From Kineococcus xinjiangensis (GTDB lineage Bacteria; Actinomycetota; Actinomycetes; Actinomycetales; Kineococcaceae): 64,000 bases of DNA. The stretch spans positions 1 through 64,000 of the forward strand of contig NZ_PTJD01000008.1 in assembly GCF_002934625.1 (NCBI RefSeq), given 5' to 3'. Below are positions 18,400 to 28,837 of the stretch, piece after piece (within the stretch, counting starts at the first letter, position 1; each line of letters starts with the position of its first letter). A program made the translations under genes and the position numbers. Under the pieces are notes generated by a model that made no database searches, had not been told where the DNA came from, and was given only the letters and a program-made list of their open reading frames with translations.

Positions 18400-19131
18400 T
18401 CACACGCGCTCCACGTGCCGCAGCGACCGGATGCCCCGCTCCAGGTGCCACTGCAGGTAGGCCGCCACCAGGCCGCTGCCCTCCCGCCGGCAGCGCGGGT
18501 CGCTGGTGTCCGCGGCTCCCCAGTCCCCCGACAGCAGCGCCGCGAGCAGCTGCATCGTCTGCGGGTCCGGCGCCGCCGAACCCGGCGGGCGGCAGGACGG
18601 GCACACTGCCCCGCCGTGGGCGACCGCGAACGCCCGGTGCGGGCCGGCCGCCCCGCACCGGGCGCAGTCGACGAAGCTCGCCGCGTACCCGGCCACGGCC
18701 AGGGAGCGCAGCAGGAACGCGTCGAGCACCAGCGCGGGGTCGTGCCCGCCCGCGGCGAGCGTGCGCAGCGCCCCCACCAGCAGCAGGTACTGCTGGGTGG
18801 CCGCCTCGCCCTCCGCCTCGGTGAAGCGCTCCGCGGTCTCCAGCATGGCGCTGCCCGCGGTGTAGAGGCCGTAGTCGGCCACCAGCACCTGTCCGTACGG
18901 GGCGAGCACCTCCACCTGCGTGACGATGTCCAGGTTGCGCCCGCGGTGCAGCTGGGCGTCGACCACCGTGAACGGCTCCACGCGCGCACCGAAGCGGGAG
19001 GAGGTGCGGCGCACGCCCTTCGCCACCGCCCGCACCCGCCCGTGGTGCCGCGTCAGCAGCGTGATGATGCGGTCGGCCTCGCCCAGCTTCTGCGCGCGCA
19101 GCACGACGGCCTCGTCGCGGTAGTAGCTCAC
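18400..19131 (-). CDS. recO: DNA repair protein RecO
   Basis: RecO loads RecA with RecF/RecR in recombinational gap repair. The N-terminal OB fold begins [20 protein letters not shown] and continues with RAVAKGVRR. The C-terminal helical domain has a zinc-finger-like pair, DCARCGAAG and VCPSC. At 243 aa it has normal length. GTG 19131 shares four bases (GTGA) with the stop of the preceding GGDEF gene, implying coupled translation. Confidence 0.95.
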   Translation of the reverse strand: MSYYRDEAVVLRAQKLGEADRIITLLTRHHGRVRAVAKGVRRTSSRFGARVEPFTVVDAQLHRGRNLDIVTQVEVLAPYGQVLVADYGLYTAGSAMLETAERFTEAEGEAATQQYLLLVGALRTLAAGGHDPALVLDAFLLRSLAVAGYAASFVDCARCGAAGPHRAFAVAHGGAVCPSCRPPGSAAPDPQTMQLLAALLSGDWGAADTSDPRCRREGSGLVAAYLQWHLERGIRSLRHVERV

Positions 19132-20798
19132 GGCGCCCCCTCGGCCGCGGGAGCGCCGGCCACCCGGTCGCGGCCGCCCCGCTTCGCCGCCGCGCAGGCC
19201 GCGTCCGCCTGGGACAGGGCCTCCGCTGCCGGCGCCCTGCGGGCCACCCCGAGGGAGACCGTCACGCGCAGGCCCGGAGCCAGCGCCTCCCAGTCCTCCG
19301 CCCGAACCCCCGCCAGGACCCGCTCGGCGACGGAGCGCGCGTCGGCGTCCTCCCCGGCCAGCAGCAGCACGAACTCGTCCCCGCCGTAGCGGATCACGAC
19401 GTCCTCGTCCCGGCAGCGCGAGCGCAGCACCTCGGCGACGCGGCGCAGCACCGCGTCGCCGACCTCGTGGGAGAAGTCGTCGTTGACGAACTTGAAGGAG
19501 TCGACGTCGACGAAGATCGCGCCGAAGAGGCGGTCGGCCCGCTCCAGCACCTGCTGCAGCAGCCGCCGGTTGCCCAGCCGCGTCAGCGGGTCTTCCAGCG
19601 CCGCCCGCCCCATCCGGTCCGTCTGCTCGGCCATCTCGCGCACGCGCATGCGGTCCTGCAGGGCCTCGAAGCGCCCCTCCCGGTCGGCCCAGAGCCGGCT
19701 CAGCGAGGACCGGACCAGGGCGGACAGCGGGGCCGCCACCGGGTGGTCGCCGTGCTCCTCGACCGCGACCCGCGCGATGGCCGACAGCGCCGCGGAGGCC
19801 CACACGTCGACGTGGCTGCGCCGGATCGTGCGGGTGACCTCCTCCAGGAGCGCGCGGGCCTCGGTGTGCAGTCCGCGCTCGCTCAGCGCCAGGGCCAGGC
19901 CGATGCGCGCGATGTGCGTCTCCGCCAGGACCTCCCGCTGGCGGAAGCCGGCCATCGCCTGCCGCAGCCGCGCCTCCGCCAGACCCCCCGCACCGGTGCG
20001 CTGCAGGACGAAGCCCTCGATGGCCTCCCCCCGGGCCAGCATCTCCGGGTAGCCGACCTCCCACGCCAGCTGCTGCATCCACAGCGCCCGCGCGTGCGCC
20101 TCCCCGTAGTGCTCCCGGGCGTCGCCGGGACGACCCACCAGCTCCAGCATCGCCCCCCAGGAGGCGCGCAGCACCGCGGCCTCCTGGACGACGGTCAGCT
20201 GCAGCCGGCGGCTGTAGCGGGTGACGGACGAGATCGACACGAGCAGCTCGTCGGCGGGCTCGAAGAGCACCAGGGCGCGCAGCGCCAGCGCCACCGACAT
20301 CGTCGCCGCGAGGCGGTTGTAGCCACCGCCCTTGGCGGCGGCGACGAGCATCCGCCCCTCCGCGAGGTGGTCCATCGCCAGGGTGGTCATGCCCAGGTCC
20401 ACCCGCGCCTCGGCCAGCAGGGCCAGCGCCTTCGCCCGCCACAGCGGGTCGCCGCTGCTCTCCAGCCGCCGCAGCAGGTGCCCGGCCTCCACGCTCGCCT
20501 CGGAGTGGCGACCCAGCTGGTGCAGGGCCACGCCGCAGATGAACTGCAGGAAGCGGGCCGTGCGCTCGTCCCCCGCCGCCTCGCAGAAGGCCAGCCCCTC
20601 ACGGGCGGCCTGCACGGCCGACTCGCTGAAGCCGTCGAGGTAGAAGCCGTGCGCGCGCTCGGCCAGGACGTCGAAGGGACCGAAGGAGCTCACCGGTTCC
20701 AGCGCACCGGGTGCGTCGGCCAAGGCGCTCCGCCCCCTCTCCTCCGGCCGGGCCCGCGGCCGGTCGATGCCTGCGATCGTAACCGCCGACCCCGACAC
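19128..20798 (-). CDS. TPR-containing GGDEF protein (diguanylate cyclase)
   Basis: Residues 40-390 are almost all helical, with recurring TPR-like pairs (for example [31 protein letters not shown]), and no transmembrane segment, so this is a soluble sensor region. A canonical GGDEF domain follows: [36 protein letters not shown] and an intact YGGDEF active site. It is therefore likely an active c-di-GMP synthase. No RxxD inhibitory site is obvious just before the GGDEF motif. It is first in an overlapping unit with recO and uppS, an unusual place for a second-messenger enzyme. Confidence 0.9.
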   Translation of the reverse strand: MSGSAVTIAGIDRPRARPEERGRSALADAPGALEPVSSFGPFDVLAERAHGFYLDGFSESAVQAAREGLAFCEAAGDERTARFLQFICGVALHQLGRHSEASVEAGHLLRRLESSGDPLWRAKALALLAEARVDLGMTTLAMDHLAEGRMLVAAAKGGGYNRLAATMSVALALRALVLFEPADELLVSISSVTRYSRRLQLTVVQEAAVLRASWGAMLELVGRPGDAREHYGEAHARALWMQQLAWEVGYPEMLARGEAIEGFVLQRTGAGGLAEARLRQAMAGFRQREVLAETHIARIGLALALSERGLHTEARALLEEVTRTIRRSHVDVWASAALSAIARVAVEEHGDHPVAAPLSALVRSSLSRLWADREGRFEALQDRMRVREMAEQTDRMGRAALEDPLTRLGNRRLLQQVLERADRLFGAIFVDVDSFKFVNDDFSHEVGDAVLRRVAEVLRSRCRDEDVVIRYGGDEFVLLLAGEDADARSVAERVLAGVRAEDWEALAPGLRVTVSLGVARRAPAAEALSQADAACAAAKRGGRDRVAGAPAAEGAP

Positions 20799-20837
20799 CC
20801 CGGCCCGTCGTACGGACCGGGGTGTCGGGTGGGCGCG

Positions 20838-22655
<1,818 letters not shown>

Positions 22656-22706
22656 CTAGCTGGCCCCGCCGCGGCAGCGAAGGAGGAGGAGCGCCCGGCC
22701 GACCAC
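22656..22706 (-). CDS. leuA leader peptide (VVGRALLLLRCRGGAS)
   Basis: A 16-codon frame starts at GTG and contains four consecutive leucine codons (CTC CTC CTC CTT) followed by Arg-Cys-Arg and a TAG stop. The start lies 6 nt after TACTGT and a matched -35 element, so it would sit at the 5' end of the transcript. Regulatory amino-acid runs directly upstream of a biosynthetic gene are the hallmark of ribosome-mediated attenuation. A stall at the Leu codons when charged tRNA-Leu is scarce would favour leuA expression. Confidence 0.75.
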   Translation of the reverse strand: MVGRALLLLRCRGGAS

Positions 22707-22712
22707 ACCGCC

Positions 22713-22741
22713 ACAGTACGCGGGGCTGTCGCGGGCGTCCA
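22713..22741 (-). promoter_or_regulatory. leuA leader promoter
   Basis: On the minus strand TGGACG (22741-22736) and TACTGT (22718-22713) are separated by 17 nt. The GTG of the leader peptide follows 6 nt after the -10. Confidence 0.65.
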
Positions 22742-22788
22742 CGTGGGGGTGGGCCGGGTCACACCGCCCCGGCCGGGCGCGGAGCCAC

Positions 22789-22830
22789 CCCTCACCACCC
22801 CGGAAAAGACCCTTTCCGGGGTGGTGAGGG
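22789..22830. repeat. long perfect palindrome, hairpin 1
   Basis: An 18-bp perfect inverted repeat (CCCTCACCACCCCGGAAA and complement) has a 6-nt centre. It lies between the end of the SRPBCC-DUF3995 gene and the leuA leader, and is probably a terminator for the former. It shares its inner CCCCGGAAA...TTTCCGGGG core with the next palindrome. Confidence 0.8.
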
Positions 22831-22839
22831 CGCCTCCAG

Positions 22840-22863
22840 CCCCGGAAAGGGTCCTTTCCGGGG
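22840..22863. repeat. palindrome, hairpin 2
   Basis: A perfect 10-bp inverted repeat, CCCCGGAAAG / CTTTCCGGGG, with centre GGTC lies 9 nt from hairpin 1 and carries the same core. The pair could be tandem terminators or copies of a small palindromic element. Confidence 0.75.
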
Positions 22864-22865
22864 AG

Positions 22866-22907
22866 CGAGGTTCCGGGGCCCGGGGCCCGGGGAGTGAGGT
22901 TCCGGGG
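22866..22907. repeat. short direct repeats GAGGTTCCGGGG
   Basis: GAGGTTCCGGGG occurs twice, 29 bp apart, flanking a CCCGGGG tandem array. It is adjacent to the two palindromes and ends just past the stop of the DUF3995 gene. Confidence 0.6.
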
Positions 22908-22920
22908 CGCCGCGGCGGGG

Positions 22921-23868
22921 TCAGTGCGGACGGCGCGCGCCGCGGGCCACGGCGGCGAAGGTGCCGGCGGCGATCGCCAGGCAGAGCGGGGAGTACAGCG
23001 CCACGTCCAGGCGCCGGTAGGGCGAGTCCAGGCCGCGGGCCAGGGAGTCGACCGGTCCGGCCGCACCGCGCGCCGCGAACGCTGCGGCCACCAGCCGGCC
23101 CGCGAGCCGCGCCGGGCGCCCGCCCCGGCCGCTCGCCGCCGAGGCCACGGCGCCGGCCGCCGCCGTCAGCCCCGCGGCGACCGTCCAGCACGCGGCGGCG
23201 GAGGGCGGGGGCACGTCCGCGCCGATGACGCGGTCGGCCCAGCTGCGGTCGTCGGTGCCGGGCCAGCGCCAGCCGAGGGCCCAGCCGGCGTGCACGCCCG
23301 CCAGCGCGAGGAGCACCGCGGGCGCCCCGACGGCGCCCGCACGCCCGAGCCCCTCGCCGTGGCCGTCCACGCCGCCGCCGAGGAGCAGCTCGGCGCCGGT
23401 GAGCGCGCGCAGCCAGGCGGGGGCCCGACGCGGACGGGCCACCGAACCGGTCGCCGCGCGCTCGGCGTTGTCGAGCAGGTCCTCCACGACGGCGTGGTGG
23501 ACGACGCGCACCAGCGGCGCGATGGGGCGCAGACGGGGCGCCACCTCCACGGCCATGGGGACGCTGACGGTGCTCGGGCCCCCGGGCGGACCGTCCACGG
23601 CGACGGAGAAGGTGCCGTGCAGGCCGTTGCCGGGCTCGGAGGCGAAGTCGAGGCGACGCCCCGGCTCGTAGCCCGTGACGGAGTACGTGAGACCGCCGTG
23701 GGAGCCGCGGCTGCCGGGGCGCAGGGGCCGCTGGAGGCTCATGATCGCCTTCGGCCACTGCCGCACGGGCCAGAGCCGGTCCCCCGGGGCGCCGAGGCCG
23801 TCGAGGAGGGGGGCGAGCCGCTCCGGCGGAGCGTCCACGACCCGGCTGTTCAGCACGTCGATCCTCAC
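22921..23868 (-). CDS. SRPBCC domain fused to DUF3995 membrane domain
   Basis: The N-terminal half (about 1-145) is an SRPBCC ligand-binding fold with a typical strand-helix start (RIDVLNSRVVDAPPERL) and a GYEPGRRLDFASEP strand pair. The C-terminal half (about 155-315) has four hydrophobic helices and the DUF3995 landmarks GVHAGWALGWRWPG near its start and RLDVALYSPLCLAIAAG at the end. The function of DUF3995 is unknown. A perfect AGGAGG lies 5 nt before GTG 23868. It is divergent from tetR across 99 bp holding a palindromic operator, so it is the likely target of that repressor. Confidence 0.85.
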   Translation of the reverse strand: MRIDVLNSRVVDAPPERLAPLLDGLGAPGDRLWPVRQWPKAIMSLQRPLRPGSRGSHGGLTYSVTGYEPGRRLDFASEPGNGLHGTFSVAVDGPPGGPSTVSVPMAVEVAPRLRPIAPLVRVVHHAVVEDLLDNAERAATGSVARPRRAPAWLRALTGAELLLGGGVDGHGEGLGRAGAVGAPAVLLALAGVHAGWALGWRWPGTDDRSWADRVIGADVPPPSAAACWTVAAGLTAAAGAVASAASGRGGRPARLAGRLVAAAFAARGAAGPVDSLARGLDSPYRRLDVALYSPLCLAIAAGTFAAVARGARRPH

Positions 23869-23915
23869 GGTGGCCTCCTGGCCTCGAAGTGGCGAGGACC
23901 CAGACCATACAGAGG

Positions 23916-23932
23916 TGTACGGGCTCCGTACA
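23916..23932. promoter_or_regulatory. palindromic operator between tetR and SRPBCC-DUF3995 gene
   Basis: TGTACGG-GCT-CCGTACA is a perfect 7-bp inverted repeat with a 3-bp centre, of the size bound by TetR dimers. It lies 23 bp upstream of the tetR -10, where the -35 would be, and about 50 bp before the divergent gene. It is also one of the few AT-containing stretches nearby. Confidence 0.75.
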
Positions 23933-23954
23933 TGTGTGTTGGGTCACCGTGCAG

Positions 23955-23960
23955 TACCGT
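23955..23960 (+). promoter_or_regulatory. -10 element of leaderless tetR promoter
   Basis: TACCGT is followed by 7 nt and then the tetR GTG. There is no Shine-Dalgarno. Confidence 0.6.
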
Positions 23961-23967
23961 CGGGTGC

Positions 23968-24528
23968 GTGGTCCGCACCCCGCCCCGCCCCACCCTGACG
24001 CCTCGGGACTGGATCGACGCCGCACTCGCGGCCATGGCCGCGGCCGGGCCCGACGCCGTGGCCGTCGACCGCCTGGCCAAGCAGCTGGGCGCCTCCCGCG
24101 GCAGCTTCTACTGGCACTTCACCGACCGCGCCGACCTGCTGCGGGCCGCGCTGGAGCAGTGGGAGCGGCGCGACACCGAGGACGTCATCGCGCACCTGCG
24201 GGACCTGCCCGACGCCCGCGCACGGCTGGCGCTCCTGCTGGAGCACACGCTCACCGCCGCCGTGGACCCGCTCGAGGTCGCGCTCGTGGCCGCCGCACAG
24301 CACCCCGTGGTCGCACCCGTGCTGCGCCGGGTCGTCATCCGGCGGCTGGACGCCCTGCAGCGGATCTTCAGTGACCTCGGACTCGGACCCGAGGAGGCGC
24401 GGGAACGCAGCTGGACCGCGTACACGTCCTACGTCGGGCACCACCAGCTGCTGCGCGGAGGACTCGCCGAACCCCCGCCGGGCCTGGACCGGATGCTCGC
24501 GCTGCTGCTGTCCCCACCGCTGGGGTGA
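23968..24528 (+). CDS. TetR/AcrR family transcriptional regulator
   Basis: The N-terminal helix-turn-helix is clear: LTPRDWIDAALAAMAAAGPD, then VDRLAKQLGASRGSFYWHF and TDRADLLRAALEQW. The C-terminal helical ligand/dimer domain completes 186 aa. It probably represses the divergent SRPBCC-DUF3995 gene and itself through the palindrome at 23916-23932. The ligand is unknown. GTG 23968 is supported by TACCGT 7 nt upstream. Confidence 0.92.
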   Translation: MVRTPPRPTLTPRDWIDAALAAMAAAGPDAVAVDRLAKQLGASRGSFYWHFTDRADLLRAALEQWERRDTEDVIAHLRDLPDARARLALLLEHTLTAAVDPLEVALVAAAQHPVVAPVLRRVVIRRLDALQRIFSDLGLGPEEARERSWTAYTSYVGHHQLLRGGLAEPPPGLDRMLALLLSPPLG

Positions 24529-24546
24529 GCCGCCGGGGCCGGCCGC

Positions 24547-25497
24547 TCAGAACCCCAGGCGGGACAGCTGCTTCGGGTCGCGCTGCCAGTCCGGGGCGAC
24601 CTTCACCCGCAGGTCCAGGTGGACGCGGTTGCCCAGCAGCGCCTCGATCGCCTGCCGCGAGCGGATGCCGACGTCCTTCAGGCGGGCGCCGCCGCGGCCG
24701 ATGACGATGCCCTTCTGGCTCTCGCGCTCCACGTAGAGGAAGACCCGCACGTCCAGCATCGCGTCTTCGGGCCGCTGCCCGGGCAGTGGCTCGCGGGCCT
24801 CCACGTCCTCCACGACCACGGCGAGGGAGTGCGGCAGCTCGTCGCGCACGCCCTCCAGCGCCGCCTCGCGCACCAGTTCGGCGATCATCACGCGCTCGGG
24901 CTCGTCGGTCAGCTCGCCCTCGGGGTACAGCCGCGGCCCCGCCGGCAGGTGGGAGGCCAGCACGTCGGCGACCACGTCGACCTGCTCCCCCGTCACCGCG
25001 GAGGCGGGCACCACGTCGGCGAAGCCGCCGAGCACCTCCTCGCCGAGGCGGGCGACCGCCAGGAGCTGCTCGGCGACGGCCTGGCGCGACACCTTGTCCG
25101 TCTTGGTGACCAGCGCGACCTTCGCCGAGCGCGGCGCCCTGGCCAGCACGTCGGCGATGAAGCGGTCGCCGGGGCCGATGCGCTCGTCGGCGGGGATGCA
25201 CAGGCCGACGACGTCCACCTCGGACAGCGTCTCCATGACCAGGTCGTTGAGTCGCTGTCCCAGCAGCGTGCGGGGGCGGTGCACGCCGGGGGTGTCGACC
25301 AGCACGAGCTGGGCGTCGGGGCGGTGCACGATCCCGCGGATGGTGTGCCGGGTGGTCTGCGGGCGGCTCGACGTGATCGCCACCTTCTGCCCCACCAGCG
25401 CGTTCGTCAGGGTGGACTTGCCGGCGTTGGGCCGGCCCACCAGGCAGGCGAAGCCCGACCGGTGCTCCCCGGCCGCGTCCGGTCGCTGCTCAGCCAC
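24547..25497 (-). CDS. era: GTPase Era
   Basis: Era is an essential GTPase acting in 30S subunit maturation. G1 is GRPNAGKST, G2 lies in TTRHTIRG, G3 is DTPG, G4 is TKTD, and the C-terminal KH domain has GIVIGRGGARLKDVG. At 316 aa it is of usual size. GTG 25497 follows AGGAGG and overlaps the end of corC by 8 nt, so it is the last gene of the phoH-ybeY-corC-era unit. Confidence 0.97.
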   Translation of the reverse strand: MAEQRPDAAGEHRSGFACLVGRPNAGKSTLTNALVGQKVAITSSRPQTTRHTIRGIVHRPDAQLVLVDTPGVHRPRTLLGQRLNDLVMETLSEVDVVGLCIPADERIGPGDRFIADVLARAPRSAKVALVTKTDKVSRQAVAEQLLAVARLGEEVLGGFADVVPASAVTGEQVDVVADVLASHLPAGPRLYPEGELTDEPERVMIAELVREAALEGVRDELPHSLAVVVEDVEAREPLPGQRPEDAMLDVRVFLYVERESQKGIVIGRGGARLKDVGIRSRQAIEALLGNRVHLDLRVKVAPDWQRDPKQLSRLGF

Positions 25498-27076
25498 GGT
25501 GCACCTCCTCCTGGTCCCCGGCCTCCGCCGGGTTCGTGACCTTCTCGGACTTCCTGATCTTGTCGGGGTTGCGCGGCTTGTCGGGGTTGCGCGGCTTGTC
25601 CGGGTTGCGGGCCTTCTCCGGGTTGCGGGGCTTGTCCGCCTTCCGGGGCTTCTCCGGGTTGCGCGGGCGCTCCGGGTTCTGGGCCCGGCGCGACCCGCGC
25701 CGGGTGGGCTCCCCACCGGCCGGTTCCCGGTCCTCGCCGTGCTCCGCCGCCGCGGCGCCGTCCTGCTCGACGTCGGCCTGCTCGGGTGGCGCGTCGGGGC
25801 CGTCCGCGTCCGGGGAGCGGTGCACGAGGATCGTCTGCACCTGGTTGCGCCGGCCGCCGCGACGCTCTGCGACGAGCTCCAGCTCGCCCACCTGCGCCGT
25901 CGACCCCTGGATCGGCACCTCGCCGAGGGCCTTGGCGAGCAGGCCACCGACGGTGTCGACCTCCTCGTCCTCCAGCTCCAGGCCGAAGAGCTCGCCCAGC
26001 TCCTCCACGTTGAGCCGGGCGCTGACGCGGTAGCCGCCGTCCTCCAGCTCCTCCACCTCGGGGGCGTTGCGGTCGTACTCGTCGGCGATGTCGCCCACGA
26101 TCTCCTCGAGCGCGTCCTCCATCGTCACCAGCCCCGCCGTGCCGCCGTACTCGTCGACGACGACCGCGACGTGGGTGGAGCCGCGCTGCATCTGCTTCAT
26201 CAGGGTGTCCACGGGCAGGCTGTCCGGTACGAACACCGCCGGGCGCGCGACGTGCTCCGCGGGGGTGGCCGGGTCCGCCGGCGGGTTGCCGTGCAGGGCG
26301 CGCACGACGTCCTTGAGGTAGACGATCCCGAGGATGTCGTCCGTGCCGCCCTCCCCCACGACGGGCACGCGGGAGAAGCCGGAGCGCAGCAGCAGTGACA
26401 GGACGTCCTCCAGGCCGGTGTCCCGGCGCACCGCCACCAGGTCGGTGCGGGGCACCATGACCTCGCGGGCCAGGGTGTCGCCCAGCTCGAAGACCGAGTG
26501 GATCATCTCGCGCTCGTCGGCCTCGATGAGCCGGCTCTCGCCCGCGAGGTCCACCAGCTCGCGCAGCTCCGCCTCCGTGCCGAACGGGCCGTGCTGCATG
26601 GTGCCGCCCGGGGTGACCGCGCCGCCGATGCGGACCATCACGCCGGCCACGGGGGCCAGCCCGCGGCTGACCGGCCTGAGCAGCGGCGCGGTGAGCAGCG
26701 CCACCCGCTCCGAGTGCACCCGCCCCAGGGTGCGGGGGCCCACGCCGACGAGGATGAAGTCCAGGATCCCCATGCCGACCGCCGCCAGCAGCAGCACCAG
26801 CCACCAGGGCGAGGCGAGGCTGGCGACGACGACCGTGACGAGCACCGCAGCGCCGGTCTCGGCGACGACGCGCAGCAGCGTGGAGACCGTCAGGACCGTG
26901 GCCGGGGACTCCAGGACCTCCACGAGGGCCTGGGCCCCGCGCCGGCCGTCGGCGACGAGCTCGCGCGCGCGGCGGCGGGTCGTGGTGGCGACGGCGGCCT
27001 CCGCCGCGGAGAGCACCCCGGCGAGCAGGACGAGCAGCATCGCCAGCAGCAGCAGGGGGACGACGGGTGCGTCCAC
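25490..27076 (-). CDS. hemolysin/CorC family protein (CNNM, CBS pair, CorC_HlyC) with repeat tail
   Basis: Three or four transmembrane helices with the CNNM domain fill residues 1-150 (GVLSAAEAAVATTTRRRARE), followed by a CBS pair (EVMVPRTDLVAV, then VAVVVDEYGGTAGLVTMEDAL) and the CorC_HlyC domain (VDTVGGLLAKALGEVP). Relatives are Mg/Co transport or efflux proteins. The last ~110 residues are unusual: an acidic stretch, then seven units of the type PRNPDK/PRNPEK, basic and disordered. GTG 27076 lies 4 nt after the ybeY stop. Confidence 0.93.
   Translation of the reverse strand: MDAPVVPLLLLAMLLVLLAGVLSAAEAAVATTTRRRARELVADGRRGAQALVEVLESPATVLTVSTLLRVVAETGAAVLVTVVVASLASPWWLVLLLAAVGMGILDFILVGVGPRTLGRVHSERVALLTAPLLRPVSRGLAPVAGVMVRIGGAVTPGGTMQHGPFGTEAELRELVDLAGESRLIEADEREMIHSVFELGDTLAREVMVPRTDLVAVRRDTGLEDVLSLLLRSGFSRVPVVGEGGTDDILGIVYLKDVVRALHGNPPADPATPAEHVARPAVFVPDSLPVDTLMKQMQRGSTHVAVVVDEYGGTAGLVTMEDALEEIVGDIADEYDRNAPEVEELEDGGYRVSARLNVEELGELFGLELEDEEVDTVGGLLAKALGEVPIQGSTAQVGELELVAERRGGRRNQVQTILVHRSPDADGPDAPPEQADVEQDGAAAAEHGEDREPAGGEPTRRGSRRAQNPERPRNPEKPRKADKPRNPEKARNPDKPRNPDKPRNPDKIRKSEKVTNPAEAGDQEEVHRG
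25560..25685. repeat. 18-bp tandem repeats in corC (7 units)
   Basis: Units of the type TTGTCGGGGTTGCGCGGC recur seven times; the first two are identical and the others differ at 2-7 positions. On the minus strand they encode (P/A)RNP(D/E)K hexapeptides. Confidence 0.9.
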
Positions 27077-27080
27077 GCCC

Positions 27081-27614
27081 TCACCGCCCCCCGGAGCCGC
27101 CGCGATCGCCGGCCGCGTGCCCCTCGGTGGGCGTCGGATCGCCCGGGCGTCCCACGGTGGCCAGGAACGTCAGCACGAGGTGCCGCTGCAGGGCGAACAT
27201 CTCCGCCTTCTCCTCCGGCTCGGCGTGGTCGTAGCCGAGCAGGTGGAGGATGCCGTGCGTCGCCAGCAGCAGGATCTCGTCGGCGGTGGCGTGCCCGGCG
27301 GCCGCGGCCTGGCGCGCCGCGACCTGCGGGCAGATCACCACGTCGCCGAGCAGGCCGGGGTCGGAGGTCTCGCCCTCCCGGCCCGGGCGCAGCTGGTCCA
27401 TCGGGAAGGACATGACGTCGGTGGGGCCCGGCTCGTCCATCCACTGCACGTGGAGGCGCTCCATGGCGTCCTCGTCGATGAGCAGGACGGAGAGCTCCGC
27501 CTGCGGGTGCACGCGCATGGCGTCGAGGACGTGGCGCGCCAGGGCGGCAAGCTCGACCTGGTCGACGCCGCGCTCCTCGGCGAACCCGCTCTCGTCGGCG
27601 ACCTCGATGCTCAC
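27081..27614 (-). CDS. ybeY: endoribonuclease YbeY (16S rRNA maturation)
   Basis: YbeY is a single-strand endoribonuclease needed for 16S rRNA 3' maturation and ribosome quality control. The zinc motif is intact: THGILHLLGYDH, preceded by SFPMDQL and LGDVVICP. A Gly-rich tail extends past the domain. Its GTG overlaps the phoH stop by GTGA, so translation is coupled. Confidence 0.96.
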   Translation of the reverse strand: MSIEVADESGFAEERGVDQVELAALARHVLDAMRVHPQAELSVLLIDEDAMERLHVQWMDEPGPTDVMSFPMDQLRPGREGETSDPGLLGDVVICPQVAARQAAAAGHATADEILLLATHGILHLLGYDHAEPEEKAEMFALQRHLVLTFLATVGRPGDPTPTEGHAAGDRGGSGGR

Positions 27615-28726
27615 CGGCTGCGGGTCCCGGTGCGGGGACCCTCGTGCGAGGAGCCGCCTCGGCCGCCCTGCGCCGGCCGGGACTCCTCCCAGCGGCTGTA
27701 GGCGTCGACGATGTCGCTGACGAGGCGGTGCCGGACGACGTCGCTGCTGGTGAGGACGTTGAAGCTGACGTCCTCCACGCCGTCGAGGATGCGCTGCACC
27801 ACCCGCAGCCCCGACTCGGTGCCGCCGGGCAGGTCGACCTGCGTGACGTCACCGGTGACGACCATCTTCGAGCCGAAGCCCAGGCGGGTCAGGAACATCT
27901 TCATCTGCTCGGCGGAGGTGTTCTGCGCCTCGTCGAGGATGATGAACGCGTCGTTGAGGGTGCGCCCGCGCATGTACGCCAGCGGCGCGACCTCGATCGT
28001 GCCCGCCGCCATCAACCGCGGGATCGACTCCGGGTCGACCATGTCGTGCAGGGCGTCGTAGAGCGGCCGCAGGTACGGGTCGATCTTGTCGGTGAGCGTG
28101 CCCGGCAGGAAGCCGAGCCTCTCGCCGGCCTCCACCGCGGGGCGCGTCAGCACGATGCGGTTGACCTTCTTCGACTGCAGCGCCTGCACGGCCTTGGCCA
28201 TCGCGAGGTACGTCTTGCCGGTGCCGGCCGGGCCGATGCCGAAGACGATGGTGTGCGCGTCGATCGCCTCGACGTAGTGCTTCTGGTTGACCGTCTTGGG
28301 GCGGATCGTCCGGCCGCGGCTGGACAGGATGTTGAGGGTCAGGACCTCGGCGGGGCGGTCGTTGCCCACACCGGAGGCCTGCGCGCGCAGCATCCCGACC
28401 GCGCGCTCCACCGCGTCCGGCGACAGGGCGCTGCCGGAGGCGAGCACGGCCGTCATCTCGTCGAGCAGCCGCTCGACGAGGGCGATCTCCGCCGAGGCGC
28501 CGACCAGGTTGATCTCGTTGCCGCGCACGTGCACGTCCACCCGCGGGAAGGAGTGCTCCAGGACGCGCAGCAGCTCGTCGCGGGCGCCCAGGAGCGCCAG
28601 CATGCTGACCTCCGGCGGCACCACGATGGTGTGGCGGGCGGGCGTGGGGTGGACGGTCCCGGCGGCGGCGTCCGCGCCGAGGCGCGCGCCGGGGTCGGGA
28701 CTGGTGTTCTGCTCTTGACTGGCCAT
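27611..28726 (-). CDS. PhoH family protein (PhoH-like ATPase)
   Basis: This cytoplasmic ATPase is conserved next to ybeY. Walker A is FGIGPAGTGKTYLAMA, Walker B AFIILDEAQN, and TGDVTQVDLP follows. The N-terminal ~130 residues include the small KH-like module typical of the long bacterial form. The role is probably in RNA metabolism, inferred from conserved linkage. ATG 28726 is the likely start. It begins the phoH-ybeY-corC-era unit. Confidence 0.95.
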   Translation of the reverse strand: MASQEQNTSPDPGARLGADAAAGTVHPTPARHTIVVPPEVSMLALLGARDELLRVLEHSFPRVDVHVRGNEINLVGASAEIALVERLLDEMTAVLASGSALSPDAVERAVGMLRAQASGVGNDRPAEVLTLNILSSRGRTIRPKTVNQKHYVEAIDAHTIVFGIGPAGTGKTYLAMAKAVQALQSKKVNRIVLTRPAVEAGERLGFLPGTLTDKIDPYLRPLYDALHDMVDPESIPRLMAAGTIEVAPLAYMRGRTLNDAFIILDEAQNTSAEQMKMFLTRLGFGSKMVVTGDVTQVDLPGGTESGLRVVQRILDGVEDVSFNVLTSSDVVRHRLVSDIVDAYSRWEESRPAQGGRGGSSHEGPRTGTRSR

Positions 28727-28837
28727 GGTCGCCCGGGTGGGGCCTTCGCCTCCGTCGACGCCGCTGCTGGGACCCTCCGATGGTACCGAGGGCCTCCCAC
28801 ATCGGCTCGCGCGCGGGCGGTGGGGGACAGTGTCGGG

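Noticed and set aside
22789-22863. CRISPR-like array
   Set aside because: There are only two palindromes with different arm lengths, a 9-bp gap and no regular spacers or cas genes.
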